Below, piece by piece: positions 39,368 through 45,849 of a stretch of 45,849 nucleotides of DNA (position 1 is the first letter of the stretch; each line of letters opens with the position of its first letter). Source of the stretch: an uncultured Eubacteriales bacterium (GTDB taxonomy: Bacteria; Bacillota; Clostridia; Oscillospirales; Oscillospiraceae); assembly GCA_900540635.1 (NCBI GenBank), contig UQGU01000018.1:1-45849 (forward strand), read 5' to 3'. Position numbers and translations under genes: made by a program. The notes below the pieces were generated by a model that was not told the DNA's origin, ran no database searches, and worked only from the letters and a program-made list of their open reading frames with translations.

Positions 39368-40318
39368 TTATTCGTGATGGTATATCCGCTTGTCCAGGGC
39401 AAAGATCCGGCTGCTGAAGGTCCCTGCGGGTACACCCGGCAGGGTCTCGGCATAGATTTCCATGCGGCTGTCCAGCATATCGATCTGGCTCAGCAGGTCC
39501 GCCTCGGCAAACATGGGCTTTACCGCAGCGCCGAATTCCGGCTCTCCATGGTGGGAGAGGATCATGTGCTGCAAAAGCAGACTTTTTTCCTCCGGGGTTC
39601 CCAGCTCTGCGGCAACCTGGGCGATCTCCTGGGCCCCCATCACCAGGTGGCCCAGCAGCTGGCCCTTCCGGGAATAATCCGTGACGACGCCCAGCTGGGA
39701 GAAGGTAAACTCCTTTTCCTTGGCAAAATCATGGAGCAGGGTTCCCGTGAGCAGCAGGCTTCTGTCAATGATCTGGCTGTACTGCCCTGCCAGGAAATCC
39801 GCCAGGCACAGCATATTGGCCGTATGCATCAGCAGCCCCGACAGGAAGCTATGGTGCACGCTTTTGGCGGCGGGGATGCTGCGAAAGGTCTCCAGGTGCC
39901 GCTCCAGCATGGTCTCGGCGAGAACGCGGTAATCCCGGTCCTCCATAGAGGCGATCAGGCTGCGGACCTTTTCCAGGGTCTCATCCCGGTCAATGGGGGC
40001 CACAGGCACCAGGGCAGACACATCGTAACTGTCCTCCTGGGTGGCCATGCGGATATTGGAGGCGGTGAGCTGAATGCTCCCCCGGTATTCCGTCACATCC
40101 GCACGAATTTTTACCACCTTTCCGGCATCCGTTGGCGCGCCCACAGGGCCGGAGTAGTCCCAGGCCTTTAGGTCCAGGCTGCCGGACTTATCCGTAACGG
40201 TGGCGCTGAGAAAGGGCTTGCCGCTGTTGGAGGTTTTGATGGCTCCCTCTTTCAGAATGTAAAATCCCTCTACCCGGTCTCCGGGCACCATATCCGCAAG
40301 CAGCTTATTATATTCCAT
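39368..40318 (-). CDS. yhaM: 3'-5' exoribonuclease YhaM family (OB fold plus HD domain)
   Basis: This 316-residue cytosolic enzyme has an N-terminal OB-type nucleic-acid-binding domain (FLSATVTDKSGSLDLKAWD, residues about 36-55) and an HD phosphohydrolase domain with GLLMHTANM, LLTGTLLHDFAKEKE, GQLLGHLVMGA and ILSHHGEPEFG. This matches YhaM, a 3'-to-5' RNase that also acts on single-stranded DNA. ATG 40318 is preceded by AAGGAG and a promoter. It appears complete. Confidence 0.9.
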   Translation of the reverse strand: MEYNKLLADMVPGDRVEGFYILKEGAIKTSNSGKPFLSATVTDKSGSLDLKAWDYSGPVGAPTDAGKVVKIRADVTEYRGSIQLTASNIRMATQEDSYDVSALVPVAPIDRDETLEKVRSLIASMEDRDYRVLAETMLERHLETFRSIPAAKSVHHSFLSGLLMHTANMLCLADFLAGQYSQIIDRSLLLTGTLLHDFAKEKEFTFSQLGVVTDYSRKGQLLGHLVMGAQEIAQVAAELGTPEEKSLLLQHMILSHHGEPEFGAAVKPMFAEADLLSQIDMLDSRMEIYAETLPGVPAGTFSSRIFALDKRIYHHE

Positions 40319-40347
40319 AGCAATCGACTCCTTTATTCACTGGAATC

Positions 40348-40376
40348 ATTATAGCGGGTTTTCCGGGAATTTGCAA
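40348..40376 (-). promoter_or_regulatory. Promoter of yhaM
   Basis: On the minus strand TTGCAA (40376-40371) and TATAAT (40353-40348) are 17 bases apart, 30 bases before the yhaM ATG. Confidence 0.78.
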
Positions 40377-40380
40377 CAGA

Positions 40381-42828
40381 TTACTCCACCGCTTTCAGGG
40401 ATTCCGCCATGGGGATCCGGCGAATATGGCGGCGCATGACCAGCCCCACCACCCAGGCGAAGAGCACCGTGCAGACAAAGGCTGCGATGTAGCTGGTCCG
40501 CTCAATATGGATATTGAAGCAGGAATTGTCCACCATGACCATACTCATGACCACGCCGTGCATGGCCTTGCCCAGAGGCAGGCCAAGAATGGCTGCCAGA
40601 AAGCTCAGCACCAGATTTTCCCGCAGGACATAGGCCGCAGTCTCCCTGGGATAGAAGCCCAGCACCTCCACCGTGGCGATTTCCCGGCTGCGTTCCGCCA
40701 GATTGATATTCGTCAGATTGTAGATGACGATAAAGGCCAGGGCCCAGGCAAAGCCGACGACCAGCCAGATGATGTAATTCAGGCAGCTCATGGCGCTGTC
40801 CACCTGGTCCAGCAGCACATCCATGCGGCTCAGGGCGGTGACTCCGTCCAGCTCCGTCAGTGCCTTGGCGATTTGGTTCAGATCGCCGGAGGCCTGGAGC
40901 ATTGCCGCATTAAAGCCCTCGTTGCCGAAGCGCTCCCGGCAGGTGTCCCCCTGCACAAAGAGATAATTGCCCACATAGTTTTCAAACACGCCGGCCACCC
41001 GGAGGGTCACCCGATTCAGGTCGCTGTCCTCCACCTCGATGGTATCCCCCGGGGAAAGGGTCAGCTTTCCCGCCAGGCGGCGGCTGACCAGCGCCTCCCC
41101 TGCCCCGGGTTCCGGGACCTCCTGGCCCTGCCAGGAAAGCGTCCAATAGTTCTCCACAGCGTCCCAGTTGTCCAGGCCGATCAAAGTTACGGAGTGCATA
41201 TTCTCCGTGTCGCCGTAGACATCCACCCGGTCCTGGATGCAGGGCAGCACGTCGTCTACCCCATCCAGCCTGGCAGCCGCTTCCGGCGTATTCTCCCCCT
41301 CCGTAAAGCTAAAGGACAGGGCATAATGCTGCACGCCGCCGAACTGGTCGTTTCCAACATGGAGCATGGAGTCCCGAACGCCGAAGGCCGTGACCATCAA
41401 GGCCGTGCAGCAGCCGATGCCCACCAGCATCATGGTCATGCGCAGCTTGTAGCGGAGCATGTTGCGCAGGGTGATTTTCTGCAAAAAGGACAGGGGCTTC
41501 CACAGGAACGGGATATACTCCAGCAGAATGCGCTTGCCGCTTTTGCCCCGCTGCGGCCGGATCAGCTCCGCCGGGACACTGCGCAGGCTTCTCTGGCAGG
41601 ATGCCAGGGTTGCGCCGAGAATGCCGATCAGGGACACTCCCAGCGTGATCATGGCAAGGCTCTGGCTATAGGTATATTTCAGGGGTGCGAACTTGTACAG
41701 GACCCCATAGGCCCACCAGAAAACCTCCGGCAGCGCCCAGGTGCCCAGGAAGAAGCCCAAAAGCCAGCCCAGGAAGGTGGCACTGAGGGCATAGAGCAGG
41801 TACTTTGCCGCAATGTCCCAGCTGTGAAAGCCCATGGCTTTCAGTACGCCGATCTGGGTCCGCTCCTCGCTGACCATTCTCGTCATGGTGGTAATGCACA
41901 CCAGCAGGGCAATCATGATAAAGAACACCGGCAGCAGATTGGCCACGGCGGATACGATGGCCGTATCGTTCTGGAAGCTCACAAACCCGGCATTCTCCCG
42001 GCGGGTAAGAACATAGGTATCCGGCTCCTCCAGATTCACATATTCCGCGTGCTCCCGGTCCAGGCCCAGCAGGTCCAGATAGGAATCATACTGGTCCCAG
42101 GCAAGGGCATTGACCCGCTTGGTGATTTCCGGCTTGTAGGTTTCAACAAGCCCGTCGTATTCCGAGGAATAGATATCCGCAGACCGCCGCAGGCACGCAT
42201 CCACCTCGGTATATACATCCATAGAAAAAGCGTCCGGGTGCAGCAGAAGAAACCCCTTTAAGGCCCCGTCGCCAATGGTTGTGGTTCCCCTGTCCGTGCT
42301 GAGGTAAAGGGGGGAATTCGCCAGGCCCACGATCAGAAAGCTTTTTGTCTCCAAAAGGTCCAGCGTGTCCGCGTCATTGTCCGCAGACAAGGTGACCACG
42401 GTTCCCAGGTCGGATTCATCAAAGGCCCGGGCATCTGCCAGACATTCCGTGGCAGTCTGGGGCATCCGCCCGGCAGCCAGCGCAGGCAAATTCACCTGCT
42501 CCGTTATGGACATCAGCTTAAATGCGCTGGAGGCTTCTTTGTAGGGAATCAGAACGTCCACGCTCTTCATGCCCTCGACCTTGCCCACATACCCTTCCCG
42601 GCTCAGAGTTTCCACATCGTCCTCGGAAAAGCCCAGGGTAGAGATCAGGCGAAAGTCGCAAAAATTCTGGGTGTCCAGGTAGTCCTGTGCCGTGGCATAC
42701 ATGGCATCCTTGGTAACCTTCAGTCCGGCAAAAAAACTGACGCTGAGGGCAACGATCAGAAGCAGCGCCAGATACCGCCCGAAAAAGCTCCGGATGGTCC
42801 TGGCCGTCATTTTCAAAATGGAACCCAT
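40381..42828 (-). CDS. FtsX-type ABC transporter permease (MacB/LolE-like, large)
   Basis: This 815-residue permease has an N-terminal membrane segment (YLALLLIVALSVSFFAGL), a large extracytoplasmic domain, an FtsX domain with ERTQIGVLKAMGF and three membrane helices, a second extracytoplasmic domain and a second FtsX region with RSREIATVEVLGFYPRETA. This arrangement is typical of Firmicute exporters of lipids, antimicrobial peptides or lipoproteins. ATG 42828 is chosen because it follows the ATPase stop by eight bases; the longer frame overlaps it. The cargo is unknown. Confidence 0.9.
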   Translation of the reverse strand: MGSILKMTARTIRSFFGRYLALLLIVALSVSFFAGLKVTKDAMYATAQDYLDTQNFCDFRLISTLGFSEDDVETLSREGYVGKVEGMKSVDVLIPYKEASSAFKLMSITEQVNLPALAAGRMPQTATECLADARAFDESDLGTVVTLSADNDADTLDLLETKSFLIVGLANSPLYLSTDRGTTTIGDGALKGFLLLHPDAFSMDVYTEVDACLRRSADIYSSEYDGLVETYKPEITKRVNALAWDQYDSYLDLLGLDREHAEYVNLEEPDTYVLTRRENAGFVSFQNDTAIVSAVANLLPVFFIMIALLVCITTMTRMVSEERTQIGVLKAMGFHSWDIAAKYLLYALSATFLGWLLGFFLGTWALPEVFWWAYGVLYKFAPLKYTYSQSLAMITLGVSLIGILGATLASCQRSLRSVPAELIRPQRGKSGKRILLEYIPFLWKPLSFLQKITLRNMLRYKLRMTMMLVGIGCCTALMVTAFGVRDSMLHVGNDQFGGVQHYALSFSFTEGENTPEAAARLDGVDDVLPCIQDRVDVYGDTENMHSVTLIGLDNWDAVENYWTLSWQGQEVPEPGAGEALVSRRLAGKLTLSPGDTIEVEDSDLNRVTLRVAGVFENYVGNYLFVQGDTCRERFGNEGFNAAMLQASGDLNQIAKALTELDGVTALSRMDVLLDQVDSAMSCLNYIIWLVVGFAWALAFIVIYNLTNINLAERSREIATVEVLGFYPRETAAYVLRENLVLSFLAAILGLPLGKAMHGVVMSMVMVDNSCFNIHIERTSYIAAFVCTVLFAWVVGLVMRRHIRRIPMAESLKAVE

Positions 42829-42835
42829 AGACGCC

Positions 42836-43537
42836 TCACCACTCGATCTCATCAATGGGAACGATGTTCTCATTGATCTCGTTGGAGCGGATCTTGCCGC
42901 TCTTGATGCGGATGATCCGGTCTGCCATCGGTGCAATGGCCTGGTTGTGGGTGATGATGATAACCGTCATGCCCCGCTCCTTGCTCAGGTCATACAGCAG
43001 CTTCAGCACGGCTTTGCCGGTCACATAGTCCAGGGCACCCGTTGGCTCATCGCACAGAAGCAGCCGGGGATTCTTGGCAAGGGCCCGGGCAATGGCCACC
43101 CGCTGCTGCTCGCCGCCGGAGAGCTGGGCCGGAAAATTCCGGGACCGGCCACTGAGGCCCACCATATCCAGCGCCTGGGCCGCCGGTATAGGATTGCTGC
43201 AAAGCTGGGCTGCGATCTCCACATTCTCCAGCGCCGTCAGGTTGGGAATCAGATTGTAAAACTGAAACACAAAGCCCACATCATGGCGGCGATAGCGGGC
43301 CATTTCAAAGCCGGACATATGGGAAATATCCCTGCCATCGAAAAGAATTTTGCCCTCGGTGATGGTATCCATGCCCCCAAGCATATTCAAAAGGGTGGTT
43401 TTTCCCGCGCCGGAGGAGCCCAGCAGCACCACAAACTCTCCCTTTTCCACCTGAAACGACACTCCGTCCAGCGCCCGCACCTGAGCCTCGCCGGTACCGT
43501 AGATTTTCTTCACATCTTCAAATTCAATATATGCCAT
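42836..43537 (-). CDS. ABC transporter ATPase partner of the FtsX-type permease (LolD/MacB type)
   Basis: This 233-residue ATPase has Walker A GSSGAGKTTL, Q-loop VGFVFQFYNLIPNLT, signature LSGGEQQRVAIARALA and Walker B LLLCDEPTGALD. This is the LolD/MacB/BceA-type class that drives mechanical export by FtsX permeases. It is the first gene of the pair. The promoter and a dyad at 43556-43592 lie upstream. Confidence 0.93.
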   Translation of the reverse strand: MAYIEFEDVKKIYGTGEAQVRALDGVSFQVEKGEFVVLLGSSGAGKTTLLNMLGGMDTITEGKILFDGRDISHMSGFEMARYRRHDVGFVFQFYNLIPNLTALENVEIAAQLCSNPIPAAQALDMVGLSGRSRNFPAQLSGGEQQRVAIARALAKNPRLLLCDEPTGALDYVTGKAVLKLLYDLSKERGMTVIIITHNQAIAPMADRIIRIKSGKIRSNEINENIVPIDEIEW

Positions 43538-43555
43538 TGTCTCTTCCTCCCCTGC

Positions 43556-43592
43556 TGATACTATTGTATCGTATCACAGGTGGGATTGTAAA
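43556..43592 (-). promoter_or_regulatory. Promoter and candidate operator of the FtsX-type exporter
   Basis: On the minus strand TTTACA (43592-43587) and TACAAT (43568-43563) are 18 bases apart. A dyad TGATAC...GTATCA (43556-43576) overlaps the -10 box. The operator role is inference. Confidence 0.6.
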
Positions 43593-43623
43593 GTATTAAC
43601 ATTTCTGTGAAGGTTGTTTGAAC

Positions 43624-43657
43624 AAAAAATCCTCCCGGCACGGAAGGCCAGGAGGAT
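43624..43657 (-). terminator. Terminator of the DUF6020-like gene
   Basis: ATCCTCC(T)GGC pairs with GCC(G)GGAGGAT (43629-43657) around a short loop and is followed by a TTTTTT run on the minus strand. Confidence 0.8.
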
Positions 43658-43725
43658 CCTGAAATCACATTGTCAAAGCGATCGCAAAGGGTCTGCTCAG
43701 GCAAGCCTGCCATTTGCAGCGCAGC

Positions 43726-45471
43726 TCACGCCCCGGTTTCTTCCCGTGGGGTCAAACACACCGTCAGCAGGAAGGGCATGGAGCAGAACAGGCTGTATGC
43801 ATAGCGGAATTCCGTATACACCGGCGTTGCCGCCAGCAGGGACAGGACCACAAGGATCGGCACGGCTGCCACCAGCAGCGCCCGGCGGTCCCGTTTGACC
43901 CAGGCCCCATAGGCCCCGGCAAAGGCAAGCCAGCTATGCAGGCCGATGGAAAGGAATGCCTGCAGCAGTGGGGACGTCTCGAAGAACGAGAAATATTCTT
44001 CAACGAGATGCTTGACGGTTTCCGAGCCCGTATGGCGAATAATCCCATAAGCATTCCCCTGTGTCTCCAAATACCACCGCCAATAATCATAGCCGCCGTT
44101 CCAGTAGCCCTTCGTCTGATCGATCCAACCAAACAAATAGGAATACGGATATTTCAGGCCCAGCTGGACATAGAGCTTCAGGAATTCGCCCTTGTGCTCT
44201 ACAATATAGCTCTGGTTTCCGGATGCCCGGACCAGATCCTTGATTGGGTCGGAAAGGCCCGGCATGTAGTACTCCGAAACCTTGCTCACATCGATCACCT
44301 GCTCCAGCAACGCCTGCTGCTCCTGGGTCAGTTCCTTTCCGCCCGCAATGACCCGGGCGATTTGCTGAGCCGGTATGGAAAGGGCTTCTATGGTATCGGG
44401 CTGCACCACATTCAGCTTTTCCAGCACAGGGTGCTTAAGAATGTAGGTTCCGCCGAGAATCGCGATGAAAATCAGCAGAAGCTTCCAGTGCTTTTTTCCG
44501 AACAGGATCCCAAAAAGCACAACCGTTGCTGCAAATACCATCCAACCGTTGCTCCGCAGCAGGCAGATCCCCACTGCAGCCACCGCAGCCACGACGGCAT
44601 CCCACAGCTTCTTCTCCGTTCCAAAGGCAAGGTAACGGTAGATCGCCACAACGAAAAAGGTCACTGCCGCTCCAAAGGGCACATCCTTCCACATGGTAAC
44701 ACTGTAGGCAATATGGAAGGGCATCAGTGCGTACCAGGCAAGGGTCACAAATGCCAGGCCCTTGCTTCTTGTGATCTGATAGGCAGTGTACGCAACATAG
44801 GCAAAGCAGAGAGAGAGCAGCGCCATGGAAAACAGGCTGTAGCAGGCCACGGCGCAGTTCATATCTCCCCCGCTGAGCTTCATCCCAATCATCATGCACA
44901 GGCGGATCAGCAGGGTATGGTAGTAAGGGTGATGGTTGCTATACACCCCGGTCATGATCTGCTCAATTTGCCACGAGCTGTCTGGCGATATATTGCCGGG
45001 GTACATACTGGTGTAGAAAACGGTGCCGTAGATCACCAGAAGAACCGCCCAGCCCCCAAACAGAATCCATTTATCCCCGGGGACCCGCATAGTGGATACC
45101 GGTTTCGTCTGTCTGCCCACGTACGCGCCGACAGCCAGGAAAATCTCCCGGAACAGCAGGAATCCGCCTGCCAGCACAAGCACCAGCTTCAGGCAGGTAT
45201 GCAGCTTCTGAAAGGTACTGCCGCCGCTCCCGAAGAACAGGCTGTAGTTTGCCAGCGCAACAGCGCACGATAGCACAACAGCACAAACACTTGCCCCAAT
45301 TCTTTCCCTGCGCGCCGGCAAAGCACTGCGGTCCCGCTTGGTCCATGCCCAGACACCAAGCAGCGCCGTCAGCAAATAGGGAACCATATAGCTGTCCGAC
45401 CAGGCGGTAAACAGGCACCAGTAGCAGACACAGACAAATGCAAAAAAGCTACGCATTTTACACTTTAACAT
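43726..45471 (-). CDS. DUF6020-like multi-span membrane protein
   Basis: This 581-residue protein has about eleven hydrophobic segments and an extracytoplasmic loop with MYPGNISPDSSWQIEQ followed by GVYSNHHPYYHTLLIR, features of the DUF6020 family, which resemble C-type glycosyltransferases (PMT/GT39-like) in topology. The conserved acidic PDS and HHP segments fall in the first external loop, where such enzymes bind lipid-linked sugar. A sugar transfer role is plausible but unproven. The start ATG follows GGAG. It is transcribed alone between two terminators. Confidence 0.78.
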   Translation of the reverse strand: MLKCKMRSFFAFVCVCYWCLFTAWSDSYMVPYLLTALLGVWAWTKRDRSALPARRERIGASVCAVVLSCAVALANYSLFFGSGGSTFQKLHTCLKLVLVLAGGFLLFREIFLAVGAYVGRQTKPVSTMRVPGDKWILFGGWAVLLVIYGTVFYTSMYPGNISPDSSWQIEQIMTGVYSNHHPYYHTLLIRLCMMIGMKLSGGDMNCAVACYSLFSMALLSLCFAYVAYTAYQITRSKGLAFVTLAWYALMPFHIAYSVTMWKDVPFGAAVTFFVVAIYRYLAFGTEKKLWDAVVAAVAAVGICLLRSNGWMVFAATVVLFGILFGKKHWKLLLIFIAILGGTYILKHPVLEKLNVVQPDTIEALSIPAQQIARVIAGGKELTQEQQALLEQVIDVSKVSEYYMPGLSDPIKDLVRASGNQSYIVEHKGEFLKLYVQLGLKYPYSYLFGWIDQTKGYWNGGYDYWRWYLETQGNAYGIIRHTGSETVKHLVEEYFSFFETSPLLQAFLSIGLHSWLAFAGAYGAWVKRDRRALLVAAVPILVVLSLLAATPVYTEFRYAYSLFCSMPFLLTVCLTPREETGA

Positions 45472-45518
45472 TTTTCTTCTCCAACATGAAATCTACAAAA
45501 GTAAGATACTTTGAAGAC

Positions 45519-45547
45519 ATTATAACTGATTCTATTGCATGATACAA
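45519..45547 (-). promoter_or_regulatory. Promoter of the DUF6020-like gene
   Basis: On the minus strand TTGTAT (45547-45542) and TATAAT (45524-45519) are separated by 17 bases, about 48 bases before the ATG. Confidence 0.72.
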
Positions 45548-45584
45548 GAAGTATTTATTTCAATTTTCTCCACTTTCACCACAC

Positions 45585-45613
45585 AAAAAATCCCCCTGCC
45601 TTGCGGCAGGGGG
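45585..45613 (-). terminator. Terminator of tuf
   Basis: CCCCCTGCC and GGCAGGGGG form a nine-pair GC stem with a TTGC-type loop, and a T6 run follows on the minus strand. It lies 25 bases after the tuf stop. Confidence 0.9.
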
Positions 45614-45638
45614 AGGAAGATGTTAGCTCAGAAGCTGA

Positions 45639-45849
45639 TTATTCAGCAACCTCGGTAACGACACCGGAACCGACGGTACGGCCGCCCTCGCGGATAGCGA
45701 AACGCAGGCCCTTCTCGATAGCGATGGGGGTGATCAGCTCAACGTTCATGTCGACGTTATCGCCGGGCATGCACATCTCAGTGCCCTCGGGCAGGGTGAT
45801 GACGCCGGTCACGTCGGTGGTGCGGAAGTAGAACTGAGGACGATAGTTG
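45639..45849 (-). CDS. tuf: Elongation factor Tu, C-terminal part (gene continues beyond the window)
   Basis: The last 69 residues match domain 3 of EF-Tu: NYRPQFYFRTTDVTGVI, then GDNVDMNVELITPIAIE, RFAIREGGRTVGSGVVTEV and stop TAA at 45641-45639. EF-Tu delivers aminoacyl-tRNA to the ribosome. The 5' part lies outside the right edge. Its codon use is strongly biased, as expected for a highly expressed gene. Confidence 0.97.
   Translation of the reverse strand, partial: NYRPQFYFRTTDVTGVITLPEGTEMCMPGDNVDMNVELITPIAIEKGLRFAIREGGRTVGSGVVTEVAE

Noticed and set aside
37872..39377. 501-codon plus-strand ORF opposite the AGCS symporter
   Set aside because: It is His/Gln/Arg-rich shadow sequence; the opposite strand has the AGCS signature.
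40426..42261. 611-codon plus-strand ORF opposite the FtsX permease
   Set aside because: It shows antisense composition and no domain, while the minus strand encodes a complete FtsX protein.
1..45849. CRISPR arrays, rRNA genes, restriction-modification or phage modules
   Set aside because: I saw no regularly spaced repeats, no rRNA sequence and no such protein motifs anywhere in the window.

Overview
The window looks like chromosomal DNA of a gut-type, low-redundancy Firmicute, most likely a clostridial (Oscillospiraceae-like) bacterium. This is inferred from consensus SigA promoters (TTGACA-17-TATAAT types), strong AGGAGG ribosome binding sites, a KtrAB potassium system, a type 4 uracil-DNA glycosylase, YhaM, GerMN and DeoR/FGGY families, an EF-Tu fragment, and remnants of Tn916/Tn1549-type conjugative elements. 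Species cannot be fixed from sequence reading alone. Much of the right three quarters is GC-rich, and long antisense shadow ORFs there were ignored.

Layout. (1) 1-2225: end of a small membrane protein gene and KtrA/KtrB potassium uptake, minus strand. (2) About 2300-11060: a decayed integrative conjugative element. It holds a frameshifted and truncated mobC, the 3' end of a YodL/DUF4316-type gene, tnpW, a RelB/RelE-type toxin-antitoxin pair whose toxin starts at ATA, and the 5' end of the large SNF2-type element gene. It then carries a BlaI-BlaR1 beta-lactam sensing module followed by two lipoproteins and no beta-lactamase, and finally a Tn916-like tail (KTR protein, XRE regulator on the opposite strand, frameshifted sigma-like factor). 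No integrase, relaxase or transfer genes are present. (3) 11071-16826: tRNA-Thr(CGT) with promoter and terminator, a UDG family 4 gene overlapping a D,D-carboxypeptidase-like gene that has lost all three catalytic motifs, and a divergent tightly coupled operon of response regulator, sensor kinase, GerMN lipoprotein and exonuclease III. (4) 17023-28768: a carbohydrate locus with an esterase, an MBL hydrolase, a ribose-type ABC importer, UlaE and AraD/UlaF epimerases, an FG-GAP-like protein and UlaG lactonase on the minus strand, and a divergent FGGY kinase plus DeoR regulator. (5) 28923-34715: a peptide/nickel-type ABC importer headed by a SAM methyltransferase. (6) 34918-37700: a three-gene envelope operon of an exported protein, a phosphodiester glycosidase (NAGPA) protein and a degenerate Lgt-like membrane protein. 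(7) 37890-45849: AGCS symporter, YhaM exoribonuclease, an FtsX-type ABC exporter pair, a large DUF6020-like membrane protein and the 3' end of tuf.

How the parts work together. In the carbohydrate locus the importer would supply a free sugar or sugar acid. The FGGY kinase would phosphorylate it, UlaG could open a lactone, and UlaE and AraD/UlaF would convert L-xylulose-5-P through L-ribulose-5-P to D-xylulose-5-P. The usual UlaD decarboxylase and PTS importer are absent. A perfect dyad lies between the -35 and -10 boxes of the ulaG promoter and is a likely DeoR-regulator operator. In the decayed element, BlaI operator-like dyads lie both at the blaI start site and immediately before the first lipoprotein gene, which suggests that beta-lactam sensing drives these lipoproteins.
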